A DNA stretch of 64,000 bases from Chrysopilus asiliformis (lineage: Eukaryota > Arthropoda > Insecta > Diptera > Rhagionidae). This document shows positions 1-11,300 of the stretch, in pieces (position 1 is the first letter of the stretch; each line of letters begins with the position of its first letter). The notes beneath the pieces were generated by a model, which did no database searches, was not told the origin of the DNA, and saw only the letters and a list, made by a program, of their open reading frames with translations. The stretch spans positions 91,247,650 through 91,311,649 of the forward strand of contig OZ035962.1 in the NCBI GenBank assembly GCA_964034945.1. The letters run 5' to 3'. The position numbers were made by a program, and so were the translations under genes.

Positions 1-87
1 CAAAATAACCTTGAACCAAATTCCAAAATATCGTTAATTAAGAGGAAAGCTCAAGTTTCTCTAATAATAATAAATTAGTCTAATTAC

Positions 88-272
88 CTCTCATACCAAG
101 TTCGTCCTTTTTCACGTAGATATCTAACACCATGAACACTGCTATTAATGCAGTATTCTTCCGATAAATTCGATATGATATTTTTTAACGATTTCTTATC
201 ATTTGCACTCACTGTCTCTGAATTTTCACAGAAACCGGTTTCCTCTGTTGGGGTACTTTCAAAATTTCCCAT
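88..272 (-). CDS. Gene A, PPK channel subunit, first exon only (partial)
   Basis: N-terminal exon of a pickpocket-type DEG/ENaC channel, read leftwards and leaving the window. It starts at the ATG at 272 and encodes 61 residues plus two bases. The gating motif is seen as SSVHGVRYL, followed by the REKGRTWYER stretch that precedes TM1 in this family. The exon ends GAG AG at 88 with donor GTAATT, the same position and phase 2 as in all other copies here. TM1, ectodomain and TM2 must lie left of the window. Unlike B, C, D, F and H, the ATG sits in the same exon, although an upstream start microexon cannot be excluded. It lies head-to-tail downstream of gene B. Family assignment is firm; whether the gene is intact is unknown. 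Confidence 0.8.
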
Positions 273-499
273 TTAATTAATATTTGAATTCGTTAATTGA
301 ATTATAAAAAACTTACTCCATTTTTGTAAACTGACCTCAATGACTGCCGAAATGTAATTAAAATTAAACGTTTACAGGCTATGGTTTTTATCAGTTTCTC
401 TACTCGCAATAAATGTCATGCGTAAATATTGTTTTTTATGTCCTGTGGCAACTTTTTCTACATCAGTGGCTCTCAAGGTAAAAATAAAACTTTAATAAA

Positions 500-690
500 A
501 ATTTATAATTACTTTCCCCTGCTATAAAGGGAAAGTATTGTATTTATGATGCTTGATTTTTTGTCTGTCTGTTTTTTCGTTTCTTTGTCAAGGTCAAAAT
601 TTTTAATCTAATTCTGCACCACTTCGACTCATCCGATTGAATTGAAATTTGACACACACATGTAACCCCGATGACAATGCAATATGTAAA
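500..690 (-). repeat. Rep5-like fragment, reverse
   Basis: The stretch around 510-560 (ACTTTCCCCTGCTATAAAG, then a CTGTCTGTTTTTT run) resembles the reverse of the Rep5 right end seen at 43990-44055. It is diverged and merges into the tandem repeat that follows. No gene seen between 273 and 690. Confidence 0.4.
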
Positions 691-1135
691 GCACTCTACC
701 CCTCCGCTTGCATGTAAATCCCTCTCCAAGTATCTCCTGAAACGTTGTAACGATTTTAAAGTGGTTTGCGCCTTGATTGTCCCTAAGAAAAATTTTTACA
801 CAATAAAATTTACCCCTACCCTTGCCTGTAAACCCCTCTCCTGCTACCTCCTAAACAGTAAACCATCGGAGCATTTTTTAAGCGGTTTGCGCCATTATGT
901 AAATTGTCCCCCCAGGCAAGTTTCCGCCCATTAAAATCTACTCCTCCTCTTGCCTGTCAAACACTCTCTAGCTGTCTTATGAACCGTTGGTGCGATTTTG
1001 AAACGGTTTGCGCCATTGTATAAACTGTCTTCAAAGTAAAGCTTTTCTCCACTAAGATTTATTCCCCCCTTACCTGTCAACCCCCCCCCCCCCCCCCACC
1101 CTATCTTCTGAAACCTTAGGGCAATTTAAACGCTG
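690..1135. repeat. Degenerate tandem repeat, about 110-120 bp units, ending in a C17 run
   Basis: About four diverged units. Each has a C-rich part (CTTGCCTGTAAACCCCTCTC), then CTCCTGAAAC or a variant, then GGTTTGCGCC, then a TAAAATTTAC-like stretch. The last unit runs into 17 consecutive C at 1081-1097. The 87-aa ORF at 671-934 is a by-product of this repeat. Confidence 0.6.
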
Positions 1136-1424
1136 CTTTACTGAAATACAAAATGACTAAAATAGATGAAATAAAAAAATAACAAAAACAAAAAAAAAAA
1201 TCTTGAAAAAAGCTTAAACCAAAGATCAGACGAAACGGAACCATCGTTCAACTTTAAATTTTTAGGATCGAAAAATGCGTATTTTTTGGATTGAAATATG
1301 CATAACCAGATTTAGAGTCCAGTATTTTTTTTTTGTGGTTATACAATACAAAAAAAACATTCCACATGCCCTCTAGAAGTCTTTGGTAAGAACAAAAACC
1401 ACTAAACCATTAAAAATTCAGTGA

Positions 1425-1665
1425 ACCAAAAACCAGGAAGCGAAATCAATTTTTTGAAATTTTAGAAACCAAATCCAAAGCCCAAATGAGAACCAAATTT
1501 TTGGAATGTTAAAAACCAAACTCAGAACCGAATTTTTGGAATTTTAGAACCCAAAACCAGAACCAAATTCTCGGAATTTTAAGAAACCAAAATCAGAACC
1601 AAATTCTCGGAATTTAAGAAACCGAAACCCAAACCAGAACCAAAGTTTGAAATTTTTGGAACCAA
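1425..1665. repeat. Tandem repeat, about 37-bp units
   Basis: Six or seven imperfect units around AGAACCAAATTCTCGGAATT with AAACCAAAACC spacers. It abuts the left end of a Rep1 copy. Its reverse translation gives a repetitive FLKFREFGS peptide that is not a gene. Confidence 0.65.
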
Positions 1666-1678
1666 TATCAAAATTAAA

Positions 1679-2111
1679 CATAACAAAAGCTATAATTGCC
1701 AATCTGGCAATTATTGAAAACCCCGTATGGTGATTTAAGTGAATGGTGAACAGTTGTATCAAAATTCCACTTTGAAGTCAAACTTTCCAACAAGATTTTT
1801 TTAATTTATTCCAATCGGATTTTCATGTATGGAAGTTTTATGTATAATCATATCCTAAATAACTTTTGTTCTTGGACTTTTTTGATAACATGCACCGTTT
1901 TTGAGGTATTCGCAAAAAACGTTTTCGTTCGTAGGGGGGGGCTAATGGTCCATTTTTGCCCATTAACGAACTTAGCCTCGCATTTTACGAAAAACGGATC
2001 TGCGCAAAATTTCAAGTCTCTAGCTCAATCCGTGCGCCCGCAATCCGCGCCACAGACAGACAGACGGACGGACAGACAGACAGACAGACGGACAGACAGA
2101 CAGACAGACGG

Positions 2112-2146
<35 letters not shown>

Positions 2147-2275
2147 GACAGACAGACAGACAGACGGACAGACAGACAGACGGACGGACGGACGGACATG
2201 CAAAAATTAAATATTTTTATCATTCTAAACACACTGGTGTAATTCATTTTTGTGTGTGATGACGGTATCTTGGCT
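1679..2275 (+). repeat. Rep1 copy a, right end truncated
   Basis: Starts with CATAACAAAAGCTATAATTG and the hairpin ATTGCCA-ATC-TGGCAAT, followed by a diverged CCCGTATGGTGA. It carries a CAGA/CGGA core at about 2051-2198 and ends in CACACTGGTGTAATTC. The usual right terminus (TTTCACCATACGGGTATA) is missing. Several 60-140 aa ORFs here (Gln-Thr-Asp-Arg runs) come from the microsatellite core. Confidence 0.75.
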
Positions 2276-2345
2276 TTAATAAACTTTAATTAAAATCCAA
2301 GCGATTAAAATTTAAAAAAAAAACCATTTCGAGTTTTACAAATTA

Positions 2346-5300
2346 TTATTTTCGTTTTCTCAACATTAAATTATTAAAACATCTTATTGAGAAGAAATAC
2401 AAAACTTCAATTATACTCAATGCAGATATGCCCATAAAAAGTCCTAAAAGTCCACCACATTTTGCCATATAGTCCGTCATATTATAAAGATAAGTACGCT
2501 TTTTGGAGATAAAATTTTCTTGTTTAAAAAATACAATAACTTGAAGCATTCTTGTATCATTTCTGAAAAAAGAAGTATTTTATGAATCATAACCAGAATT
2601 TGTAAAAACTTTTTTTTAACTTAAAAAAGAGTTCTGAATGCATTTTGTTAAAGTTCTTTTTACCTTTCAATTAGCCCCACATGTTCCCCGAAATTCAGCT
2701 TTTGTGCCATCGTCTCATTAAAAAAAGCTTTGGAAAACTCTGTGTCGTAGAAAATACTTGTACATGTTGGCAGGCAATTACAACTATATTTATTCCCATC
2801 CGGCTTTTGAACAGCTTCGAACTGTGCTTTTAGGAGAAAATTTTCCGCATTCCGGTAACATTTGCTAAGAGCTCCTCCACACACTCTTGATATCGTACTT
2901 CCTTAAAAAAAATTAAATGTATTCGTTAAAAAAAATATTACCTTTCTTTGCAGTTAAACATTTTTACTTGGGCCTGCAAATCTAACGCAATTACAATAAA
3001 ACAATGTGAAATTGGCTAAACATTCCTGCAAACAATTTGCCTGTGTGTATATTTTATAGTATCGCAATTTTCTCTCGTGTTGGAAAAAACAAAATCGCCT
3101 GGCAAAAATAAAATTAACGTTTTAGAGGGTTCTAAAAAAGGATCGATTTTCTTACTGTTCTGGATGATATCCTATCAATGCGTCTGTAGTTGCGATCATT
3201 CCGGGTTTCATTGCTAACACCACTTCCTGCCCAAATGGAACGTGGTAATAACCTTTTGATGTGTCAGGAACATCACCAGGCATGTGTAAATATAGCTGAA
3301 AATAATACATTTTTGAATTAAAATACAGTTTGAATTAATTTTAAAACAAAAATCAGGTGTTCGAAGATATCGCTTTGGAAAAATCGCTTTCGAAAAAAAT
3401 TGACATTTAGAATTAATTCTAGGACCAACAACCTATTTCAGAATTAACATTTGGACTTAATTTTGTAAACAAACGATACAAATTCCTCACAAAATAAAAA
3501 TAATTCGATTAAAAATCTTCGAAATCCAATGGGACCATCCCATACAAATGGAATACTTTTTCCTGTTTTCTCGAAAACTGTGCATCGTATCGAAAAATTT
3601 ATAAAAAATAAAATCTGCTTAGAATAAAATTTTACATAACCGCTCCATGCATCAAAATCCAATCGGATCACTCTTTTCCCCCTCTCCTATACAAATGATT
3701 TTTTTTCTCTCATCATATAGAGCAGGCCTGGGCACCATGTATGTAGTGATTTACTATTACTCGAAGAAATTTTATATTTCTTCATATACTATAACACGAA
3801 ATGAGAAAACGCATCTTTTTCATTTTTTACGCTCTTTCGCTTTTGATGGAGACGTTTAGGAACAGTGGACTACACAATTTTTCATGATGCGATTACAAAA
3901 AAATAATAAGTTCCGCCTTGCAAAAAAAAACTTTTGGGACGTATTTTCGGTACTGTGCTTCGAAAAAACATGCGCTAAATTGCATTAAGTTACCTGATAG
4001 GACAGCTGTTGTAATGGCGTTCTAGATTGAATTTTTTATTCGACATGTAACTGCAAACTAGACATTGACGGTTATCATTATTTGTGGTTATTAAATATTT
4101 GTTTTCCCAATCACACGACATAGTATTTGAATTTGAATATAAGCTCTTCATAATGGAAAATGAAAACTAAAAAAATCGAATTTCTGAAAAAATTTCGTAC
4201 GTCAGTGTACTTTGGGAAGCAATTAGGGTTTTGGGGAGCAAATGTATACATCCGCACGCATCAACAACAGAAATTATACTGAATGGCTGTCGTAGGCTCG
4301 CTCCATCGATTGTTAGTGAATCGTCTGATTTCGGCTGCCGAAGTGGCCGTCGTCTACCAACACGTATCATTACGTTGGAGAGTCGAGTAAAAATGTTCAT
4401 ACATTGATTGTATTCTCATAAAATTTGAATAAAAATGTTATCGTTGTGAGGAGCCAGACGAGCCAAGGAGTGCCCAGGCTTGATATAGAGTACTAGCTTG
4501 CATACCCGTCGTTGCCGGGTTAAGTTTTTTGTATAAGTTTTAGGATGCGAAGAAAACCGGAAAGAACTTAAAAACTTTTGAGAAAAATGTTATCCTTGCA
4601 GGACTCTCCGATGTGAATTAGTCTAACACCAGTGGCCTATTTCACCAACTTACAAATTTGTATTTACAAGTTTTTCTGAAGTGATTTTTAACAAAACTTA
4701 TAAATTGTTGGCTTTTCTTGCTGTAGTACAAATTTGTAATTGTAATTTGTAGTTTGGTGAAATAGGCCACAGATTCGTGATCATCGACCCCGAAAACCAC
4801 AAATGCCACTTTTTCCCGGGAAAAAAGGTGAAAAGGATGTTTGCGTTATCCTTACAGGACTTTCCGTTTCTACTTTCGAAAATATAACCCCGGATTCGTG
4901 ATCAGCGACACCGAAAACCCCCCAATGCCATTTTTCCTCGGGTAAATTGGGAAAAAGGATATTTGCGTTATCTTTACAGGACCTCCCGTTTCGAATTTTG
5001 AAATTCCAACACCGGATTCGTGATCAGCGACCCCAAATACCTCCGAGTGAAACTTTTCAGCCTCCTATTGAGCAGAATTCATGGCGAAAATCGCGGTTTA
5101 AAAACACCCAAACCCCCGTTTAACCCCTTAGCGGTAAAATTTCAGAAAACTCCGTCTTAATGAGCGCCTACGTGATGGTTGGGACATACTGTGAAAGTTT
5201 CAAGTTTCTAGCTTCAGGAGTTTGGGCTGGGCGTTGATGAGTCAGTCAATCAATCAGGTTAAAGGATTTTAAATATATAAATTTGACGATTGGTCTCAGG

Positions 5301-8300
5301 TAATTGTAGCTTTTCATATGTTTATATATGTACGTATTTTGATTATTGTCAAAATACCGTCATGTTGAAGGTCTATACTTTTTTTGCATTGAAACTTTTT
5401 TTGCCCAATTGACCTATGTTGGAATTTTTGTACCGTGTCCAAATGTGCCACGCAATTTTCCTTTATAAAGTTTAAGAATTGTAGGCGTCAAAGGACAAAG
5501 GCTCAGAACGATCTTCTGATAACGATCGGTTTTATCGATATCGATCTGTATCATTTAGTCACTCGATAATAAACTGTTGTCCGAACCAGTCGCTCTTTTA
5601 TTTGCTTTGTTCTACAATCTCAGAAGTGGTATGAACCGGAAAGTTAAAGTCGGAATTGAAATTGTTTAAAGCTGTGCGTGCCGTGTAGTGCAAAATATAG
5701 AATTTTAAAATAAAATTTTTGAGATTTGCCAATTTTTTTCCGCCACATTTATACGAAATGACTGATAGTGCGGAGGTGCGTTCACGTGCTCATGTATTCT
5801 TGGAGAGGGCCAAGACCAACGACTTAAAACTGAAACTCCAAAGTTTAGAGATGCCAACAAGTGGTATCAAGGCAGCCTTGAAGTTACGCCTGGAAGAGGC
5901 GTGGAGCAATCTATCGAGCGACCAGCTACTGTTACACTTGCCAAGCCACATGGACGAAAGTGTCGAGGACGATCAGGTAGCAGAAGAGGAGCCCAACGTA
6001 AGTACGGCCCATAATAATTCGATTGAGGATTCTAGGGATGTCGACCTAGACAGTGAAATTTTACGTCTTCGTGAAAAAATTGAAAAAAAGCGACAAATAA
6101 TGGATCTAAAAAAGCAACTTCACGAATTAACGGTCAGTGATACGGCATCTAGTTCCAATTGCAAGCCGATGCCTTTTCATTTTAGAGACATTGAGGACTC
6201 TTTGTGTAAATTTAGCGGTGACGATCACTATAGAATCGAAAAATGGCTTGTCGATTTTGAAGAGACAGCGGAAACTTTACAATGGGACAATCGTTTACGG
6301 TTCATTTATTCAAAACGCCTGCTTGTTGGAACAGCGAAATTGTTTTTGCGAACAATCAATGCGAATTCATGGACGGAGTTGAAAAATGCATTGCTGAAAG
6401 AATTCCGGAAAATTGTCTCCGCCGCTGAAATCCACAGTGAGCTGCGCAACAGAAAAAAACGCCGTGACGAGACCCTTCAGCAATATGTTTTAGCTATGCA
6501 GGAGATTTCCGCAACCTCCATCGTTGCGGAAGCTGATGTCGTACACTACATTATCAACGGCATACAAGATAATCCAAGTAATAAACTTCTCCTTTATGGG
6601 GCTCAAAACATGGTTCAACTGAGGATCGCTCTGAAAAACTACGAGAAGATGAAAAAAAGTTCTACCATAACTACTGGACCATTAAAGCCGACTAGTCATC
6701 GATCCCAATTCCAGAAAAACGAACGAAAATTGAAATGCTTTAACTGTAATGAGACCGGGCATTTTAGATCCAATTGCCCTAAACCAACACGCCAGCAAAA
6801 CGTTTGCTTCAAGTGCGGCAAACCGGACCACTTTGCATCAAATTGTCCTGTAAAACCTACCATGGTGGTGGAAGATCCGAGCGAAGAAGATATCAGCGAA
6901 TTTGACGAACACCAGCTACATCATGAAAATCAGGATCAACTGTACGTATATTCTATCCACAATGAATTTGAACAGCAGATTAATTACGAGTTCTACGAAG
7001 ATGGTGATGAGGGGAGAAAATTTTTTACATCATTGACGACGCTGTTGGATTCCGGCAGCCCGATTAGTTTCGTACAACAGAGGTTTATTCCTCCTGCAAT
7101 AATCAACAAAGTCGACCAAAGGCAACATTCTTTTAAAGGACTTAATGGCAGCCCGTTGATGATCATAGGACAGGTGTCAAGTAACATTTTTTTCAAAAAC
7201 CACAAATTTAAATTATCAAATATTTTTGTAGTAAGAAATTTTTCTATGAGTTACTCTATAATTTTAGGTCGAAATTTTATGAAAGTCGCCAATCTTAAAC
7301 TAATTAATATGCAAGAGGACTACGTTAAGAAAATTAAAAGGTCATGTGGTCATGTTGCTGTAGAAGGTATGTTTCCAAAATCGACACAATCACTTACTAG
7401 TAATGACGATGATAATTTTGAGCATCAAATTTTAAATATAAGTATTGATAAATGTGAGCCTTCGGTGTCTCTTAAAATTAACGAAAAATTAAGTAGTGTC
7501 TGTAAATTAGAAATTAACAAAATCGTGACAGAAGTTTTAAAAAAGAAATCGGGAGAAAAAGAGCTAAGAAAGGATAACGCGGTTGAAATGGAAATTCGAT
7601 TATCTAAAGACAATCCATTTTATTGTTCACCCAGACGGTTACCTTATTCACATAAGATCGAATTGCAAAATATTATCGACGACTTGTTGAAGAGGGGAAT
7701 TATTCGCGAAAGTTTCTCTCCCTACGCCTCACCAATTGTTTTGGTTAGGAAGAAAAATAAAGAGCTTCGACTTTGCGTCGATTATCGCGAACTCAACAAG
7801 GTAACACTCAAAGATAACTTCCCATTACCTCTAATTGAAGATCTCCTCGATCGGTTGCGTAATAAAAAGTATTTTAGCCTTATTGATCTTCGAAATGGGT
7901 TCCATCACGTAAAAGTGGCTGAAAATTCCGTCAAGTACACGTCTTTTGTGACACCAATGGGTCAGTTTGAATACCTGAGAATGCCATTTGGAATGAAAAA
8001 TTCACCACCCGTCTTCCAAAGATTCATTAATCAGATTTTCCAACACTTAATTACAGCCGGAAAGCTACTTGTGTATATAGATGATTTGATGATTGCTACG
8101 GAGACTCTGCACGAGCACTTAGAAATCTTGCGACAAGTTATGCAGGTGGTTAGAAAAAATTCACTCGAGCTCAGGTTAGATAAATGCAAATTTTTATTCG
8201 AAGAAATTACATATCTAGGGTATAGCGTGAGTAGGGAAGGGATTAAGCCAAATGCTGAACATCTGAAAGCCATTAAAGAATTTCCTATTCCGAAAAGTTC

Positions 8301-11300
8301 AAAGGAAATCCATGGTTTCGTCGGTTTATGCTCATATTTTCGGAAATTTATTCAAGGGTTTGCTACTGTTGCAAAGCCCCTTTATGATATACTAAAAAAG
8401 AACGCAGAATTTCGTTTTGGACCTGAAGAGTTCAAGTCTTTCGATCTGCTGAAAAATAAATTGTTAGAATCACCTACCTTGGCAATTTATAATCCGCAAA
8501 ACGACACAGAGTTGCATTGTGATGCAAGTAATGTGGGATTTGGGGCTATTCTTCTCCAACGCCAAACGGACAGAAAGTTTCATCCTGTTTTATATTTTTC
8601 GAAAAGGTGTAGCGAAGCAGAATCGAAATATCATAGCTACGAACTTGAAACATTGTCAATTATCTATGCTCTTCGTAGGTTCCGAATATATCTTCTAGGT
8701 ATTCAGTTTAAAATTGTCACGGATTGTCAGTCACTAACTTTAACTTTGAATAAAAAACTGTTGAATCCTAGGATTTCGCGTTGGGCATTAGAATTACAGG
8801 ACTATAACTATCAGATTGAGCATAGATCCGGAAATAGGATGCAGCATGTCGATGCGCTTAGCCGGGCTACAAATATTTTAACTATCGAAGATGAATCTTT
8901 TGAATACACTTTAGCTGCCGCGCAACATCGGGACGTGGAAATTAAGAAAATAGCCGCTAGTTTAGAAAAATCCGAGGACAAATTTTTTACATTAATAAAC
9001 GGATTGGTGTATAGAAAAGATCAAGGTAATACTAAATTCTACGTACCAAAAACTATGGAAAATCCAGTCATACAAACACATCATGAATCTCTGTGTCATC
9101 TCGGGGTGGAAAAATGTTTCGAATACATCAAAAAAACTTACTGGTTTCCTAATATGAAACTGAAGATAAAAGAATTTGTTGAAAGCTGTCTGAAATGTAT
9201 TCGATTTTCAAATCCATCCGGAAAGGTTGAAGGTATTTTGCACAACATCCCTAAGGGTGAAGTGCCTTTCGACATAATCCATATAGATCATTACGGTCCT
9301 TTATCTCCCGCCCCAACGAAGCATAAATACGTTTTTCTAATTGTAGACGCGTTTACGAAATTCTGTAAGCTATACGCTGTCAAAACCACCACCTCTAAAG
9401 AATCTATCTCTTGCCTTCAGAACTATTTTGATACATTTAGCAGGCCAAATAGAGTGGTTTCCGATAGAGGGACATGCTTTGTATCAAACGAATTTTCAGT
9501 TTTTCTATCCAACAATAATGTTAAACACACGAAAGTTGCAACTCATTCGCCTCAATCGAATGGTCAAGTTGAAAGGCTAAATCGAATATTGACGCCAATG
9601 TTGTCAAAACAGACTGCTCCTAACATAACGAACGATTGGCACAAATATTTAGTCAAGGCAGAGTTCGCCCTTAACAATACGGTGAATAGGAGCACAGGAT
9701 TTACACCAAGCAATTTATTATTCGGAATAGATCAGAAAGGTGCAGTGTGCGATAAGATTAAGGAACATTTAGACGAAAGAAATAAACAAAAGTTAGATTT
9801 ATTAACAATACGCTCTAAAGCTTCTGACACGATTATAAAAAATCAACAATATAATAAGCAGTATTACGATTCAAAACACAAGGCGCCCCGTAAATATAAT
9901 TGTGGAGATTACGTCATGATTAAAAATGTGGATACAAGACCGGGTGTAAACAAAAAATTATTACCGAAGTTTAAAGGTCCGTATGAAGTTGAAAAAATTT
10001 TAAATCATGACCGATACGTTATAAGAGATATCGAAGATATGCAGTTATCTAGAATTCCCTACAAAGGGATTTCTACGCCGGCAAACATGAAATTATATAT
10101 GGCCAACTCACAAGATGGTCACATGATCCCATAATAATTAAGAAAATAATGAATACGCATATTGGTTAAGTTATATAGGATAATATTGCATATAGTAGGA
10201 TAGTATAATACTTAAACATTTTTGTAAAAATTAATAATAGCTGACTATAAATTGTAAGACATGTACGAGTATGTTTGATTTTACTTGAGCGTTCGAGCTC
10301 TTTTGTAGAACGTTAATAATTAATGTTTATTAACTTTTATCAAATTATTTACATATACATTCGTATATATAAAGAAATTAATTAAAAAGTGAAAATGTAA
10401 AAAGCCCTCGTTAAGGGAATATCGTTCTTAAGCCTTTTAATAAAAAGACATTTATTGAATGATAAGATATTGCAAAGCTTTAATCTTAATCGGGTCGATC
10501 AAGAGTCAGGTATGGCCGAATTGTAGGCGTCAAAGGACAAAGGCTCAGAACGATCTTCTGATAACGATCGGTTTTATCGATATCGATCTGTATCATTTAG
10601 TCACTCGATAATAAACTGTTGTCCGAACCAGTCGCTCTTTTATTTGCTTTGTTCTACAGAATATTTGTGGGAACATTTGGAATTATGGACTTTATGGTAC
10701 AAAAAGGACCATTTTCACAGGAAAAAATCTTGGATTTCCAGTCAAAATTCCATAAATCGTACCTTCGGTATTTGGTACAAGATGATTGGAAATCCAATTG
10801 GTTTGCCAACCAATTTGGTCAATTGGGCAAAAAAAATCGAATTTTTGAAATTTTAAATTTTTTTAACGCTTTTACAGGAAACACTTTTTCGGTCCGGCAT
10901 TTATTTTTTGATTAGTGTTATTAAAAATTCAAGTTATACATACTGCACGCGAGTACCAGGCTATCATTTCTACGAATTTCACCATAAAAATTTATTCAAA
11001 TATTCTTCGAAGGGTAAGTTTAAAAAAAATGGTTTTTTTTAACTTGCCAAATAAACAGAACATATATATATATATACCTTAAAGCCATGAAATCCGATTT
11101 GACATATATCACAATCGTCGTCGGCATTTCCAATCAATCGCAATTGCAAACCACCGGATGGTCCAGAAAATGTCCTAAAAGGATATGCGGAACTCCCAGA
11201 TCCAAACACATAACCATCATCTAGTGACCAATTCGACTGGTATTTAGAACTTTGCCCGTTCAACGAATCGAAAGTGCTGCAAAAAATATTGAAATTCTAT

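Larger units (their letters stand above)
5480..10658 (+). mobile_element. Ty3/gypsy LTR retrotransposon, apparently intact, in intron of gene B
   Basis: 5179-bp element bounded by two 137-bp LTRs (TG...CA) that I read as identical, with the 4-bp target duplication GAAT at 5476-5479 and 10659-10662. Between them is one open gag-pol frame with all catalytic motifs and no env. Identical LTRs and an open frame indicate a recent insertion. It lies antisense to gene B inside intron 3296-11077. The base preceding the 3' LTR also happens to be part of GAAT, so an LTR start four bases earlier without target duplication is the minor alternative. No strong polypurine tract is visible before 10522. Confidence 0.95.

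Noticed and set aside
1825..2259. ORFs of 60-195 aa with Gln-Thr-Asp-Arg or Ser-Val-Cys-Leu repeats (also at 22383, 51064, 52608, 54644)
   Set aside because: They are translations of CAGA/CGGA microsatellite cores in Rep1 and Rep4, open in several frames on both strands.
5719..5757. Upstream extension of Gag to 5719
   Set aside because: The first codon is TTG; the ATG at 5758 is the first standard start.
10619..10915. 98-aa plus-strand ORF spanning the 3' LTR edge
   Set aside because: Starts inside the LTR and runs into intron DNA; chance frame.
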